A stretch of 64,000 bases of DNA from Geodermatophilus amargosae (lineage in GTDB: Bacteria > Actinomycetota > Actinomycetes > Mycobacteriales > Geodermatophilaceae), in contig NZ_FPBA01000028.1 of NCBI RefSeq assembly GCF_900116515.1, forward strand, positions 1 through 64,000. Reading direction: 5' to 3'. Below, one piece after another: positions 22,427 through 32,836 of the stretch. Numbering within the stretch: the stretch's first letter is position 1; every line of letters starts with the position of its first letter. The notes under the pieces are model-generated. The model worked only from the letters and a program-made list of their open reading frames with translations. It ran no database searches and was not told the DNA's origin. The translations under genes and the position numbers were made by a program.

Positions 22427-23068
22427 TCAGTCGGTCGTCTCGGGGACGACCTCGCGCAGCCGCTCGACGGAGACGGCGCCGACGCGCAGCACCCGTGGCA
22501 CCGGGCCGGTGCAGTCGACGATCGTGCTGGGCGCCGAGCCTGCCCGCGGGCCGCCGTCGAGGACGACCGCGGCGTGCTCGCCGAGCTGCGCCGTCGCCTC
22601 CTCCGCGCTGGTGGCGGCGGGCCGGCCCGAGCGGTTGGCGCTGGAGACGGCCAGCGGGCCGGTGCGGCGCAGCAGGGCGCGGACGACGTCGTCGTCGGGG
22701 AGCCGGACGGCGACGGTGCCCTCGGCGTCACCGAGGTCCCAGGCCAGCGAGGGTGCGTGCTCGATGACGAGGGTGAGGCCGCCGGGCCAGAACGCCTCCG
22801 CCAGCCGCGAGGCCACCCGCGGCACGCTCATCGTCAGGCCGGCCAGCGTGGAGGCCTCGCCGACCAGCACGGGCACCGGCATGGCGCGGCCGCGATTCTT
22901 CGCCGCCAGCAGCCCGGCGACCGCCGTGGGCGAGAAGGCGTCGGCGGCCACGCCGTAGACGGTGTCGGTGGGGACGAGCACCAGCTCGCCGCGGGCGATC
23001 GCGGCGGCGGCGGCGTCGAGACCCGCCGCGCGCTGCTCGGGGTCGGTGCAGTCGTAGAGGTCGGCCAC
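22427..23068 (-). CDS. L-threonylcarbamoyladenylate synthase (Sua5/YciO/YrdC family)
   Basis: Makes threonylcarbamoyl-AMP for the t6A modification of tRNAs that read ANN codons. 213 residues: VLVPTDTVYGVAADA (ATP/threonine site), LLAAKNRGRAMPVPVLV, FWPGGLTLVIE, TVAVRLPDD and GPLAVSSANRSGRPA. The start lies 6 bp after the prmC stop, in the order prfA-prmC-tsaC seen in most actinobacteria. Confidence 0.93.
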   Translation of the reverse strand: MADLYDCTDPEQRAAGLDAAAAAIARGELVLVPTDTVYGVAADAFSPTAVAGLLAAKNRGRAMPVPVLVGEASTLAGLTMSVPRVASRLAEAFWPGGLTLVIEHAPSLAWDLGDAEGTVAVRLPDDDVVRALLRRTGPLAVSSANRSGRPAATSAEEATAQLGEHAAVVLDGGPRAGSAPSTIVDCTGPVPRVLRVGAVSVERLREVVPETTD

Positions 23069-23074
23069 GGCCGG

Positions 23075-23938
23075 TCAGTCTCGCGTGGTCCGGCGGGCGG
23101 TCGTGAAGCGGGGGCGGCCGGCGAGGTCCGGGTGGTCGGCGACGTCGGTGAACTCCCCGGTGGCGCGCACCAGCGCGGGCACCGCGCTCCCCTGCTGGTC
23201 GGCGTGCTCGATGCCGAGAGCGCCGCCGGGGCGCAGCAACCGCGCCGCCGTGACCAGCAGGCCACGGACGACGTCGAGACCGTCGGGGCCGCCCCAGAGC
23301 GCGAGCGGCGGGTCGTGGTCGGCGACCTCGCGCGGCACCCGGGCGCCGTCGGGGACGTAGGGCGGGTTGGAGACGACGAGGTCGACCGTGCCGTCGAGGT
23401 CGCGCAGCAGCGCGGGGTCGGTCATGTCGCCGGCCAGCACCGTCACCGGGCGGTCGCGGGCGGCCGCGCGCAGGGCGGCGTTGTGCCGCGTCCACTCGAT
23501 CGCCTGCGGATCGCGCTCGACGGCGGTGACCCGCGCGCCGCGGTGTTCGTGCGCCAGGGACAGTGCGATCGCCCCCGACCCGGCGCCCAGGTCGACGACG
23601 ACCGGCTCGTCGACGCCGGCCAGCTGTGCCAGCGCCCACTCGACGAGCTGTTCGGTCTCCGGCCGGGGCACGAACACGCCCGGCCCGACGGCGAGCTCGA
23701 GGTGACGGAACGGCGCCCGGCCGGTGAGGTGCTGCAGCGGCACGCGCCCGGCGCGCTGGTCGAGCAGCGCGGCGAAGCGGGCGGCGGCCGCGCCGTCGAC
23801 GTCGTCGCGGGTGAGCAGGGCCACGCGGGGGACGCCGAGGGCGTGGGCGAGCAGCAGCTCGGCGTCCACGCGGGGTGACTCGATGCCGGCTCCGGCCAGC
23901 CGCCGGGCCGCGTCGGCGAGCAGCGTGCGGGTGTTCAG
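23075..23938 (-). CDS. prmC: Release factor glutamine methyltransferase PrmC, probable CTG start
   Basis: Methylates the glutamine of the GGQ motif of release factors. About 287 residues. The N-terminal helical domain contains LLAHALGV and [11 protein letters not shown]; the SAM domain has [16 protein letters not shown] and the substrate loop VSNPPYV. The expected N-terminus begins just before the prfA stop, where no ATG, GTG or TTG exists. A CTG at 23938-23936 overlaps the prfA stop as CTGA, mimicking the usual ATGA coupling, and I take it as the start. The first alternative, a GTG about 22 codons in (RVDAELLL), would remove a conserved helix. Confidence 0.88.
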   Translation of the reverse strand: MNTRTLLADAARRLAGAGIESPRVDAELLLAHALGVPRVALLTRDDVDGAAAARFAALLDQRAGRVPLQHLTGRAPFRHLELAVGPGVFVPRPETEQLVEWALAQLAGVDEPVVVDLGAGSGAIALSLAHEHRGARVTAVERDPQAIEWTRHNAALRAAARDRPVTVLAGDMTDPALLRDLDGTVDLVVSNPPYVPDGARVPREVADHDPPLALWGGPDGLDVVRGLLVTAARLLRPGGALGIEHADQQGSAVPALVRATGEFTDVADHPDLAGRPRFTTARRTTRD

Positions 23939-25014
23939 GAGCCGGCCGCCAGCAGCTCGGTGGTGTGCGCGCGGGTGAGGGCGTCGATGACCGGGTCGAG
24001 CTCGCCGTCGAGGACCTGGTCGAGGTTGTGCGCCTTGAAGCCGACCCGGTGGTCGGAGATGCGGCTCTCCGGGAAGTTGTAGGTGCGCACCCGCTCGCTG
24101 CGGTCGACGGTGCGGACCTGGCTGCGCCGCTGGTCGCTGGCGGTGGCCGCGGCCTCCTCGCGGGCGGCGGCCAGCAGCCGCGAGCGCAGCACGCGCAGCG
24201 CCGACTCCCGGTTCTGCAACTGGCTCTTCTCGTTCTGCGAGCTCACCACGATGCCGCTGGGCAGGTGGGTGATCCGGACGGCGGAGTCGGTGGTGTTCAC
24301 GCTCTGCCCGCCGGGGCCGCTGGAGCGGAAGACGTCGATGCGCAGGTCGTTCGGGTCCACGGTGACGTCGACGTCCTCGGCCTCGGGCAGCACCAGGACC
24401 CCGACGGCGGAGGTGTGGATGCGGCCCTGGGACTCCGTCACCGGCACGCGCTGCACGCGGTGGACGCCGCCCTCGAACTTCAGCCGCGACCAGATGCCCT
24501 CGTCGGTGCGCGACTTCACCGCGATCGCGACGTCCTTGTAGCCGCCGAGCTCCGCGGGGACGGCGTCGAGCACCTCGGTGGCCCAGCCGCGGCGCTCGGC
24601 GTAGCGCAGGTACATGCGCAGCAGGTCGCCGGCGAACAGCGCCGACTCCGCACCGCCCTCCCCCGCCTTGATCTCGAGGATGACGTCCTTGTCGTCGTCG
24701 GGGTCCTTCGGCAGCAGCTGCTCGCGCAGCCGGTCGGTGAGCTCGTCGATCTGCGTCTCGAGCCCGCGGGCCTCCTCCGCGAAGGACGCGTCCTCCGCGG
24801 CGAGCTCCTGCGCGGCCGCCAGGTCGTCCCGGGCGGCGTCGAGGGCACGTGCCGTCTCCACCACCGGCGCGAGCTGCGCGTAGCGGCGGCCCAGCCGGCG
24901 GGCGCGGGCGGTGTCGGTGTGCACCGCGGGGTCGGCCAGCTCCGTCTCGAGGGCGGCGTGCTCCTCGAGCAGCCCGTGCAGCCGGTCGGGTGCGGCGTCG
25001 GTGGGGCTGCTCAT
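23935..25014 (-). CDS. prfA: Peptide chain release factor 1
   Basis: 359 residues. Reads UAA and UAG stops. The codon-recognition motif is PVT in [15 protein letters not shown], and the catalytic motif is GGQ in [17 protein letters not shown]. An N-terminal coiled coil of about 100 residues precedes. ATG at 25014. It is first in the prfA-prmC-tsaC set and is separated from rpmE by a strong hairpin. Confidence 0.97.
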   Translation of the reverse strand: MSSPTDAAPDRLHGLLEEHAALETELADPAVHTDTARARRLGRRYAQLAPVVETARALDAARDDLAAAQELAAEDASFAEEARGLETQIDELTDRLREQLLPKDPDDDKDVILEIKAGEGGAESALFAGDLLRMYLRYAERRGWATEVLDAVPAELGGYKDVAIAVKSRTDEGIWSRLKFEGGVHRVQRVPVTESQGRIHTSAVGVLVLPEAEDVDVTVDPNDLRIDVFRSSGPGGQSVNTTDSAVRITHLPSGIVVSSQNEKSQLQNRESALRVLRSRLLAAAREEAAATASDQRRSQVRTVDRSERVRTYNFPESRISDHRVGFKAHNLDQVLDGELDPVIDALTRAHTTELLAAGS

Positions 25015-25079
25015 CGCAGGACCTCTCGGCAGGAGCGGCAGAAATGGCCATCTCTGCCGGGGGACGGGGGCGGACACGA

Positions 25080-25120
25080 CGACGGCGCCCGTCCCACGCG
25101 AGGTGGGACGGGCGCCGTCG
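25080..25120. terminator. Strong hairpin between rpmE and prfA
   Basis: An 18-bp perfect stem (25080-25097 with 25103-25120) around a 5-base loop, lying 6 bp after the rpmE stop on the minus strand. No T-run follows. It should end rpmE transcription before prfA. Confidence 0.82.
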
Positions 25121-25126
25121 GGGGTG

Positions 25127-25351
25127 CTACTTGCCGGCGTTGGCGCCGCGCTTGCCGAACCGCTTCTCAAAGCGGGCCACGCGGCCACCGGTGTCGAGGA
25201 TGCGCTGCTTGCCGGTGTAGAAGGGGTGGCAGGCCGAGCAGGTCTCGACGGTGAGCGTGCCGCTGGGCGAGGTGCTGCGGGTGGTGAAGGTGTTGCCACA
25301 GCCACAGGTGACCGTGGTGGTGTGGTACTCGGGGTGGATACCGGGCTTCAT
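25127..25351 (-). CDS. rpmE: Large ribosomal subunit protein bL31, zinc-binding form
   Basis: 74 residues starting [19 protein letters not shown]. Two cysteine pairs (CGCG and [12 protein letters not shown]) bind zinc, so this is the zinc-containing paralogue and not the zinc-free one induced on starvation. The end RFEKRFGKR is normal. It lies downstream of rho, as in many actinobacteria. Confidence 0.96.
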   Translation of the reverse strand: MKPGIHPEYHTTTVTCGCGNTFTTRSTSPSGTLTVETCSACHPFYTGKQRILDTGGRVARFEKRFGKRGANAGK

Positions 25352-25466
25352 GATGCGGGGCCTCTTCCGGGGACGTCTCGGTGCTGTCTGGCTGAACGCC
25401 GGCGGCCAGCCGGTCATTCCGGCCGCCAGCGCGGGGCTCGGCCGACCAGTATCCCCGGTCGCCGGG

Positions 25467-25483
25467 CCCCACCGCCGGTGGGG
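25467..25483 (-). terminator. Hairpin after rho
   Basis: Arms CCCCACCG and CGGTGGGG around a single base, starting 9 bp beyond the rho stop on the minus strand. A short GC-rich stem without a T-run. Confidence 0.5.
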
Positions 25484-25491
25484 GTCCTTGC

Positions 25492-27786
25492 TCAGTCCCG
25501 CTCGGGACCGAGCGTCGTCTTCTGGATCTGCATGAGGAACTCGATGTTGTTGCGCGTCTTGCGCAGCTTGTCGAGCAGCAGCTCCAGCGCCTGCTGCGGC
25601 TCGAGTGCGGAGAGCACCCGGCGCAGCTTGATGACGATGGCCAGCTCGTCGGGTGCGAGGAGGATCTCCTCCTTGCGGGTGCCCGACGCGTTGACGTCGA
25701 CGGCCGGGAAGACCCGCTTGTCCGCCAGCCGGCGGTCGAGCTTGATCTCCGCGTTACCCGTGCCCTTGAACTCCTCGAAGATGACCGTGTCCATCGTCGA
25801 GCCGGTCTCGACCAGCGCCGAGGCGAGGATGGTCAGCGAGCCGCCGTTCTCGATGTTGCGGGCGGCGCCGAGGAAGCGCTTGGGCGGGTAGAGCGCCGTG
25901 GAGTCGACACCACCGGAGAGGATGCGCCCGCTGGCCGGGGCGGCCAGGTTGTAGGCGCGGCCCAGGCGGGTGATCGAGTCCAGCAGGACGACGACGTCGT
26001 GGCCCATCTCGACCAGGCGCTTGGCGCGCTCGATCGACAGCTCCGCGACCGTGGTGTGGTCCGACGGCGGCCGGTCGAAGGTCGAGGCGATGACCTCGCC
26101 CTTCACCGAGCGCTGCATGTCGGTGACCTCCTCGGGCCGCTCGTCGACGAGGACGACCATGAGGTGGCACTCGGGGTTGTTGGTGGTGATCGCGTTGGCG
26201 ATCGCCTGCAGCACCATCGTCTTGCCGGCCTTGGGCGGCGAGACGATGAGGGCGCGCTGCCCCTTGCCGATCGGCATGACCAGGTCGATGACCCGCGTCG
26301 TCAACTGCTGCGGGTCGGTCTCCAGCCGCAGGCGCTCCTGCGGGTAGAGCGGCGTCAGCTTGGTGAACTCGGGCCGGTTGCGCGCCTGCTCGGGGTCCAG
26401 GCCGTTGACCGAGTCGAGCCGGACCAGCGCGTTGTACTTGTCCTTGCGCTCGCCCTCGCGCGGCTGGCGGACCGCGCCGGTGATCGCGTCACCGCGGCGC
26501 AGGCCGTGCCGGCGCACCTGCGACAGCGAGACGTAGACGTCGTTGGGACCGGTCAGGTAGCCCGAGGTCCGGACGAACGCGTAGTTGTCCAGGACGTCGA
26601 GGATGCCGGCGACCGGCAGCAGGACGTCGTCCTCGCTGACCGTCGGCTCGCTGGGCTGGTCGAAGCGCTCGCGCCCGTTGCGGCGGTTGCGGTCGCGGTA
26701 GCGGCGCCCGCGGCGGCCGCGGCCGCCCTCGAAGTCGTCGTCGTCCTCGTCGTTGCGGGCGTCGTTCCGTGTGTCGGTGCGGGTGTCGGGGCGCGTGTCG
26801 GGCCGGTCGTTGCGGTCCGGGCGGTCGTTGCGCTCCGGCCGGTCGGTGCGCTCCGGCCGGTCGTTCCGGTCCGGGCGGCCGGTGCGCTCGCTGCGGTCCC
26901 CGCGCTCGGGGGCGCGGTTGCCGTCGCGCTGGCCGTCGCGCTGGGTGCGCTCGCCGTCGCGGGGGGCGCGCTCGGCACGCTCGCCGTCGCGGGGGGCGCG
27001 CTCGGCGGCGTCCCGGTTGCCCTCGCGGCCGTTGTCGCGGCCGTCCCGGCTGCGGTTGCGGTCCCGGTTGCGGGCCGGACGCTCGCCCTCGGCACGGTCG
27101 CCGTCGGTGCGGTCGCCGTCGGTGCGGTCGCCCTCGGTCCGCTCCGCGGGCGGGGCGGACTGTGCGGGGGCAGCGTCGGCGGGGGCCTCGGGGGTGGGTG
27201 CCTCGGCGGCGGCCGGGGCCTGGGCGGCGGGTGCCTCGGCGGCACCCGCGTCGGACGGGGCACCGGCGGGACGGCTGGCCGCACGGCGACGGCGCGGGGC
27301 GCCCTCGGCCGGCGCCTTGACCTCGGTGGCGGCGTCAGGGGTGGCGGTCAGCGGACCGCCGTTGGCGCCGCCGCTGACGGGGGCCTCGAGCGGCGCGGCC
27401 GTCGCGGCGACGCCGCGTGCCTCGGGAGGAGCGGACGCCCCGGTGGCAGCGGGCGCCTCGGCTGCAGCGGGCGCCTCCGTGGCAGCGGGCGCCTCGGGAG
27501 CGGCAGGAGCCGCGTCGGCCGGGGTGCTGGGCGCCGGGACACCGTTGCCGGGGGCGCCGCTGCCGACCTGACGGGCGGAGATGGCGGCGACGAGGTCGCC
27601 CTTGCGCATGCGGCCGGTGCCGGGGATGCCCAGCTCGGCCGCCAGCCGCTGCAGCTCGGGGAGCAGCATGCCGGCCAGCCCGCTGCCGCGGCGGCGGGAC
27701 CGGCCCGCGGCGCCGGAGGCGGCAGGTGCCTCGCCCGCAGCGCCCTCGGGGGCGCCGCCGGTGGCGAGGTCGGTGGTTTCGCTCAC
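25492..27786 (-). CDS. rho: Transcription termination factor Rho with a long disordered N-terminal insert
   Basis: RNA-dependent hexameric helicase that ends transcription. 764 residues against about 420 in E. coli. A short Rho_N helix region ([24 protein letters not shown], in part) is followed by about 300 residues of low complexity: first Ala/Pro-rich, then Arg/Asp/Asn-rich with many [11 protein letters not shown] and DTRND units. The RNA-binding cold-shock domain ([17 protein letters not shown]) begins near residue 385. Walker A is [27 protein letters not shown] and [13 protein letters not shown] follow. High-GC actinobacteria often carry such inserts, which can add RNA binding. A good promoter lies upstream at 27974-28002. 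Confidence 0.97.
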   Translation of the reverse strand: MSETTDLATGGAPEGAAGEAPAASGAAGRSRRRGSGLAGMLLPELQRLAAELGIPGTGRMRKGDLVAAISARQVGSGAPGNGVPAPSTPADAAPAAPEAPAATEAPAAAEAPAATGASAPPEARGVAATAAPLEAPVSGGANGGPLTATPDAATEVKAPAEGAPRRRRAASRPAGAPSDAGAAEAPAAQAPAAAEAPTPEAPADAAPAQSAPPAERTEGDRTDGDRTDGDRAEGERPARNRDRNRSRDGRDNGREGNRDAAERAPRDGERAERAPRDGERTQRDGQRDGNRAPERGDRSERTGRPDRNDRPERTDRPERNDRPDRNDRPDTRPDTRTDTRNDARNDEDDDDFEGGRGRRGRRYRDRNRRNGRERFDQPSEPTVSEDDVLLPVAGILDVLDNYAFVRTSGYLTGPNDVYVSLSQVRRHGLRRGDAITGAVRQPREGERKDKYNALVRLDSVNGLDPEQARNRPEFTKLTPLYPQERLRLETDPQQLTTRVIDLVMPIGKGQRALIVSPPKAGKTMVLQAIANAITTNNPECHLMVVLVDERPEEVTDMQRSVKGEVIASTFDRPPSDHTTVAELSIERAKRLVEMGHDVVVLLDSITRLGRAYNLAAPASGRILSGGVDSTALYPPKRFLGAARNIENGGSLTILASALVETGSTMDTVIFEEFKGTGNAEIKLDRRLADKRVFPAVDVNASGTRKEEILLAPDELAIVIKLRRVLSALEPQQALELLLDKLRKTRNNIEFLMQIQKTTLGPERD

Positions 27787-27973
27787 GTACAGGTCCTTCC
27801 CTGCGGTGGCCTGCGCCTACCAGCGCAGGAGGTGACCCGGCATCTGGACCGTCCGGCCGGAGCGGGACGGGAGGACGCGGCGGATCGAGTGGGTGCGAGA
27901 CGGATCAGCGCCGACGGAGAGAACGTCTGCAACGCCCCGCGCGAGGCTCGCCCGAGAGAGCGGCTGTGTCCGA

Positions 27974-28002
27974 AGACTAGACTCGCGCCACGGACGGGAC
28001 AA
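27974..28002 (-). promoter_or_regulatory. Predicted housekeeping promoter of rho
   Basis: On the minus strand TTGTCC (28002-27997) and TAGTCT (27979-27974) are separated by exactly 17 bp, a good match to actinobacterial vegetative promoters. The start of transcription would lie about 180 bp before the rho ATG, giving a long leader. Confidence 0.55.
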
Positions 28003-28004
28003 CA

Positions 28005-28018
28005 CCGCTGTACAGCGG
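28005..28018. repeat. 14-bp perfect palindrome just upstream of the rho promoter
   Basis: CCGCTGTACAGCGG lies 2 bp upstream of the -35 box and 12 bp past the thrB stop. It could be an operator for rho or a short terminator for the amino-acid operon. Confidence 0.4.
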
Positions 28019-28029
28019 AGTGTTCCTCG

Positions 28030-28980
28030 TTACGAAGACGATACCCCAGGTGCCACACGGGTCACCCGGGCGCCGCTCAGGTCCACCTCCAGGGGGTACA
28101 CGCGCCACCCCTCCGGGGTGGTGCAGGTCACCTCGCGCACGCGCACGGCCGCGGCCGGGTCACCGGGGACGTCGTCGGGATGCCGCCGGGTGAGCACCAG
28201 GACGCTCGGCCCGGCGCCGGACACCACGGCCGCGTGGCCCGCGGCGCGCAGCCGGTCGACCAGCGCGATCGTCCCCGGCATGGCGGCCGCGCGCTGCCGC
28301 TGGTGCAGCCGGTCCTCGGTGGCCTCGAGCAGTTGCGACGGCTCGGCGACGAGGGCGTGCACCAGCAGCGCCGCGCGGGCGGCGTTGAAGGCGGCGTCGG
28401 CGTGCGGCACAGCGGCGGGCAGCAGCGTGCGCGCCACGTGGGTCGACAGCGTGGCCTCCGGGACGAGCACCACCGGCAGCACCTCGTCGCTGACCGGCAG
28501 CCGGTCGGCCCGGGCACCCTCGGGCGTCGTCCACGACAGTGTCGCGCCGCCCAGGAGGCAGGCGGCCACGTTGTCGGGGTGGCCCTCGATCTGGCTGACC
28601 AGGCGCAGGACCGCGTCGCCGTCGATGGCCTCGACCTCGGGGCACAGCACCCAGGCACCCACGACCCCGGCGACGACGGCGGCCGCCGACGAGCCCATCC
28701 CCCGCCCCTGCGGGATGGCGTTCACGGCACGCACGCACAGGCCGGGCGGGGTCCAGCCCAGCTGCTCGCACGCGGCGCGGAAGGCCCGCACGACCAGGTG
28801 CGACTCGTCGGCGGGCAGCTCTCCGGCCCCGACGCCGGACACCTCGACGCTGAGCCCGCTGTCGCGAACGGCGAACTCCACGACGTCGTGCAGCGTCAGC
28901 GCGAGGCCGGCGCAGTCGAAGGCGGGACCGAGGTTGGCGCTGGTCGCGGGCACGCGAACCCGCACGGCGGGCTCCCCCAC
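28030..28980 (-). CDS. thrB: Homoserine kinase
   Basis: Phosphorylates homoserine for threonine synthesis. 316 residues of the GHMP kinase fold: VRVPATSANLGPAFDCAG at the N-terminus, the ATP loop IPQGRGMGSSAAAVVAG, and SGAGPSVLVL near the end. The GTG at 28980 directly abuts the thrC stop, so the two are translationally coupled. Last gene of the argS-lysA-hom-thrC-thrB run. Confidence 0.95.
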   Translation of the reverse strand: MGEPAVRVRVPATSANLGPAFDCAGLALTLHDVVEFAVRDSGLSVEVSGVGAGELPADESHLVVRAFRAACEQLGWTPPGLCVRAVNAIPQGRGMGSSAAAVVAGVVGAWVLCPEVEAIDGDAVLRLVSQIEGHPDNVAACLLGGATLSWTTPEGARADRLPVSDEVLPVVLVPEATLSTHVARTLLPAAVPHADAAFNAARAALLVHALVAEPSQLLEATEDRLHQRQRAAAMPGTIALVDRLRAAGHAAVVSGAGPSVLVLTRRHPDDVPGDPAAAVRVREVTCTTPEGWRVYPLEVDLSGARVTRVAPGVSSS

Positions 28981-30060
28981 TCAGAGACCCAGCTGCGCGG
29001 CGGCCGCCGCGGCGTCGACCGGGATCGTGACCGGCGCGGGCGCACCGGAGATGGCCCAGTCCGGGTCCTTGAGCCCGTTGCCGGTCACGGTGCACACCAC
29101 GCGCTGGCCCGGCTCGAGCTCGCCGGCGGCGGCGACCTTGAGCAGCCCGGCGACCGAGGCGGCCGAGGCCGGCTCGACGAAGACGGCCTCGCTGCGGGCC
29201 AGCAGCCGGTAGGCCGACAGGATCTCCCGGTCGGTGACGGCGTCGATGCGGCCGCCGGACTCGTCGCGGGCGGCCAGCGCCTTGGTCCACGACGCGGGGT
29301 TGCCGATGCGGATGGCCGTGGCGATGGTGCTCGGCTGCTCGACCACCTTGCCGGTGACGATCGGCGCGGCACCAGCGGCCTGGAAGCCCCACATGCGCGG
29401 CCGCCTCGTGGCCGGGCCGTCGTCGGAGTACTCGCGGTAGCCCTGCCAGTAGGCGGTGATGTTGCCGGCGTTGCCGACCGGCAGGCAGTGCACGTCGGGG
29501 GCGTCGCCGAGGACGTCGACGATCTCGAACGAGGCGGTCTTCTGCCCCTCGATGCGGTACTGGTTGACGCTGTTGACCAGGCTGACCGGGTAGTCGATGG
29601 ACAGCTTGCTGGCCAGCGCGAGGCAGTCGTCGAAGTTGCCCTCGACCTGCAGCAGCTTGGCGCCGTGCACCAGCGCCTGCGCCAGCTTGCCGAGCGCGAT
29701 CTTGCCCGTGGGCACGAGGACGGCGCAGACGATCCCGGCACGCGCGGCGTAGGCGGCGGCGCTGGCGCTGGTGTTGCCGGTGGAGGCGCAGATGACCGCC
29801 TGTGCGCCCTCCTCGACGGCCTTGGTGATGGCCATCGTCATGCCGCGGTCCTTGAACGACCCGGTCGGGTTGGCGCCCTCGACCTTGAGGAACACCTCAC
29901 AGCCGGTCCGCCTCGACAGCTCGACGGCGGGCACCAGCGGCGTGGCGCCCTCGTGGAGGGTGACCACCGGCGTCGACGCGGTCACCGGCAGGCGGGACCG
30001 GTAGGCCTCGATCAGCCCCGGCCAGAACGGCGAGACGGCACCGCGCAGCGTTCCGGTCAT
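28981..30060 (-). CDS. thrC: Threonine synthase
   Basis: PLP enzyme that converts phosphohomoserine to threonine. 359 residues: [15 protein letters not shown], the PLP lysine in [34 protein letters not shown], and [16 protein letters not shown] for phosphate binding. The ATG at 30060 overlaps the hom stop (ATGA). Confidence 0.96.
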   Translation of the reverse strand: MTGTLRGAVSPFWPGLIEAYRSRLPVTASTPVVTLHEGATPLVPAVELSRRTGCEVFLKVEGANPTGSFKDRGMTMAITKAVEEGAQAVICASTGNTSASAAAYAARAGIVCAVLVPTGKIALGKLAQALVHGAKLLQVEGNFDDCLALASKLSIDYPVSLVNSVNQYRIEGQKTASFEIVDVLGDAPDVHCLPVGNAGNITAYWQGYREYSDDGPATRRPRMWGFQAAGAAPIVTGKVVEQPSTIATAIRIGNPASWTKALAARDESGGRIDAVTDREILSAYRLLARSEAVFVEPASAASVAGLLKVAAAGELEPGQRVVCTVTGNGLKDPDWAISGAPAPVTIPVDAAAAAAQLGL

Positions 30061-31349
30061 GACAGACCCTCCACCCTCAGCACGCTCGTGACCCCGCGGA
30101 CGGCGGGGAGCTCCCGCAGCGCGGCGATCGTCGACGACAGCGCGGCGTCCGGGGCGCTGTGCGTGACGATGACCAGGGTGGCGGCGTCGCCGTGCCCGTC
30201 CTGGCGGACGGTGGCGATGCTCACCCCGTGCTCGGCGAAGGCGGTGGCCACCGTCGCCAGGACGCCCGGGACGTCGGCCACGTCGAGGCTGACGTGGTAC
30301 CGCGTCGGCGTCTCGGCGATGGGCCGGGCCGGCAGGTCGGCGTAGGCGGTGGGCCCCGCGCCGGCGGCGCCGGCCACCCGGTTGCGCGCGACGGCGACGA
30401 GGTCGCCGAGGACGGCGCTGGCGGTGGGCTCCCCGCCGGCCCCCTGGCCGTAGAACATCAGCTGCCCGGCGGCCTCGGCCTCGACGAAGACGGCGTTGAA
30501 CGCCCCGCCGACGGCCGCCAGCGGGTGCGACGTCGGGATCATCGCCGGGTGCACGCGGACGGCGACGGTGTCGCCGTCCTCCCCCGCCACCCGCTCGCAG
30601 ATGGCCAGCAGCTTGACCGTGCAGCCGATCTCTGCGGCGCGGGCGACGTCGGTGGCGCTGACCGCGGAGATCCCCTCGCGGTGCACGTCGGCGGCGGTGA
30701 CCGCGGTGTGGAAGGACAGCGACGCGAGGATCGCGGCCTTGGCGGCGGCGTCGAACCCGTCGACGTCGGCGGTCGGGTCGGCCTCGGCGTAACCGAGCTC
30801 GGTGGCCTCGGCCAGCGCCTCGCTGAACCCGGCGCCGGTCTCGGCCATGCGGGACAGGATGTAGTTGGTGGTGCCGTTGACGATGCCGACGACGCGGCGG
30901 ATCTGGTCGCCGGCCAGCGACTCCCGCAGCGGGCGCAGCAGCGGGATCGCCCCGGCCACCGACGCCTCGTAGTACAGGTCGACGCCGGCCTTCGCGGCCG
31001 CGGCGTGCAGCGCGACGCCGTCCTCGGCCAGCAGCGCCTTGTTGGCGCTGACCACGGACTTCCCCGCCTCGACGGCGGCCAGGATCAGCGAGCGGGCCGG
31101 CTCGATCCCGCCGATCACCTCGACGACCAGGTCGACGTCGTCGCGGGCGACCAGGCCGAGCGCGTCGGTGGTCAGCAGGTCCGCGGGGACCTCCGGGTGC
31201 CGGTCGGGCCGGCGGACGGCGACCCCGGCGACCTGCACCGGGCGGCCGATGCGGGCCGTGAGGTCGCCGGCCTGCTCGTCGAGCAGCCGGAGCACGGCGC
31301 CGCCGACGGTGCCGCAGCCGAGCAGCGCGACGCGCAGCGGGGCGGTCAC
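30057..31349 (-). CDS. hom: Homoserine dehydrogenase with ACT domain
   Basis: Reduces aspartate semialdehyde to homoserine. 430 residues: NAD(P) loop [37 protein letters not shown] and [13 protein letters not shown] mark the family. A C-terminal ACT domain ([18 protein letters not shown] onward) would give threonine feedback control. GTG start at 31349 overlaps the lysA stop (GTGA). Confidence 0.96.
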   Translation of the reverse strand: MTAPLRVALLGCGTVGGAVLRLLDEQAGDLTARIGRPVQVAGVAVRRPDRHPEVPADLLTTDALGLVARDDVDLVVEVIGGIEPARSLILAAVEAGKSVVSANKALLAEDGVALHAAAAKAGVDLYYEASVAGAIPLLRPLRESLAGDQIRRVVGIVNGTTNYILSRMAETGAGFSEALAEATELGYAEADPTADVDGFDAAAKAAILASLSFHTAVTAADVHREGISAVSATDVARAAEIGCTVKLLAICERVAGEDGDTVAVRVHPAMIPTSHPLAAVGGAFNAVFVEAEAAGQLMFYGQGAGGEPTASAVLGDLVAVARNRVAGAAGAGPTAYADLPARPIAETPTRYHVSLDVADVPGVLATVATAFAEHGVSIATVRQDGHGDAATLVIVTHSAPDAALSSTIAALRELPAVRGVTSVLRVEGLS

Positions 31350-32836
31350 GACCGCGCCCCGACCGGGTGCTCGGGTGCGGGCTGGTCGATCGCCGGGGAC
31401 GGCGCCGGGCGGCCGGCGAGGACCGCGTCGAGGGCGAACACGTCCAACAGTGTCTGACGCCGCACGATCTCGGTGGCGGCGCCGTCCCGCACGGCCACCA
31501 CCGGCGGCTTGAGCAGGTAGTTGTAGTTGCTGGCCATCGACCAGCAGTAGGCGCCGGTGGCGGCGACGGCGAGCAGGTCGCCGGGCTGCACGTCCGAGGG
31601 CAGCCACAGGTCGCGGACCAGCACGTCTCCGCTCTCGCAGTGCTTGCCGACGACGCGGCACAGCGCCGGCGGGGCGTCGGAGGTGCGGTTGGCCAGCACG
31701 CAGGTGTAGCTCGCGTCGTAGAGGGCGGTGCGGATGTTGTCGCTCATCCCGCCGTCGACGGAGACGTAGTTGCGCACCTGCGGCGCGCCCTGCCCGCCGC
31801 TGCCCAGCCGGACCGGCTTGATGGTGCCGATCTCGTAGAGCGTCACGGTGCCGGGACCGGCGATCGCTCGGCCGGGCTCGACGGCCAGCCGCGGCACCGG
31901 CAGGTCCAGCGCGGCGCACTCGGCGGCGACGACGGTGCGCAGCCGCTCGGCGACGTCGTGCGGGGTGACCGGGTCGTCGTCGGGCAGGTAGGCGATGCCG
32001 AAGCCGCCGCCGAGGTTGAGCTCCTCGAGCACCTCGCCGGTGGCCTGGTGCACCTGGCCGAGCAGGCCGACCACCCGGTGCGCGGCGGCCTCGAACCCGG
32101 CGGTGTCGAAGATCTGCGAGCCGATGTGGCTGTGCAGCCCGGCCAGGTGCAGCGCGGGCTCGCGGATGACCCGGACGGCGGCGGTCAGCGCGTCGCCGGT
32201 GGCCAGCGAGAAGCCGAACTTCTGGTCCTCGTGCGCGGTGGCGATGAACTCGTGGGTGTGCGCCTCGATGCCGACCGTGGTGCGGATCAGCACCGACACC
32301 GGGCTGCCCCCGGCCTCCATCCGTGCCAGGGCCATCGGCACCAGCCGGTCGATCTCGTCGAAGGAGTCCACGACGACGTGGCCGATGCCGGCGTCGACGG
32401 CCAGCTGCAGCTCGACCAGCGACTTGTTGTTGCCGTGCAGCGCGATCCGCTCGGCCGGGAAGCCGGCGGCCAGCGCGACGGCGAGCTCGTTGCCGCTGCA
32501 GGCGTCCAGGTGCAGTCCGTCGTCGGCGATCCAGCGGGCCACCTGGCCGCAGAGGAAGGCCTTGGAGGCGTAGTGGACGTCGGCGCCGTCGAAGGCGGTG
32601 GCGAAGTCGGCCGCGCGGCCGCGGAAGTCGCCCTCGTCGAGGACGAACAGCGGGGTGCCGTGCGTGCGGGCCAGCTCGGTGACCGGCTTGCCGCCCAGGT
32701 GCAGCTCGCCGTCGACCCGGCGGGCCGAGCGCGGCCAGACCTGCTCGTCGAGGGCTCCCAGGTCGGCCGGGGGCATCCCGGCCGACGGCGGCGGGGCGAA
32801 CGCGCCGTGCAGCGGCCCCGCGGGGTGCGCCCTCAC
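31346..32836 (-). CDS. lysA: Diaminopimelate decarboxylase
   Basis: Last step of lysine synthesis. 496 residues. PLP lysine is Lys92 in [29 protein letters not shown], the phosphate loop [17 protein letters not shown] and KHCESGD (which completes the neighbouring active site in the dimer) are all seen. The GTG at 32836 overlaps the argS stop (GTGA). A shorter start would lose the first strand. Confidence 0.95.
   Translation of the reverse strand: MRAHPAGPLHGAFAPPPSAGMPPADLGALDEQVWPRSARRVDGELHLGGKPVTELARTHGTPLFVLDEGDFRGRAADFATAFDGADVHYASKAFLCGQVARWIADDGLHLDACSGNELAVALAAGFPAERIALHGNNKSLVELQLAVDAGIGHVVVDSFDEIDRLVPMALARMEAGGSPVSVLIRTTVGIEAHTHEFIATAHEDQKFGFSLATGDALTAAVRVIREPALHLAGLHSHIGSQIFDTAGFEAAAHRVVGLLGQVHQATGEVLEELNLGGGFGIAYLPDDDPVTPHDVAERLRTVVAAECAALDLPVPRLAVEPGRAIAGPGTVTLYEIGTIKPVRLGSGGQGAPQVRNYVSVDGGMSDNIRTALYDASYTCVLANRTSDAPPALCRVVGKHCESGDVLVRDLWLPSDVQPGDLLAVAATGAYCWSMASNYNYLLKPPVVAVRDGAATEIVRRQTLLDVFALDAVLAGRPAPSPAIDQPAPEHPVGARS

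Noticed and set aside
27310..27560. Possible CRISPR-like or satellite repeats in the rho region
   Set aside because: The repeats are codon-level repeats of Ala/Pro and Arg/Asp stretches in the rho frame, without spacers.
25999..30345. 1448-codon plus-strand frame
   Set aside because: Antisense to rho, thrB and thrC; no domain or ribosome site.
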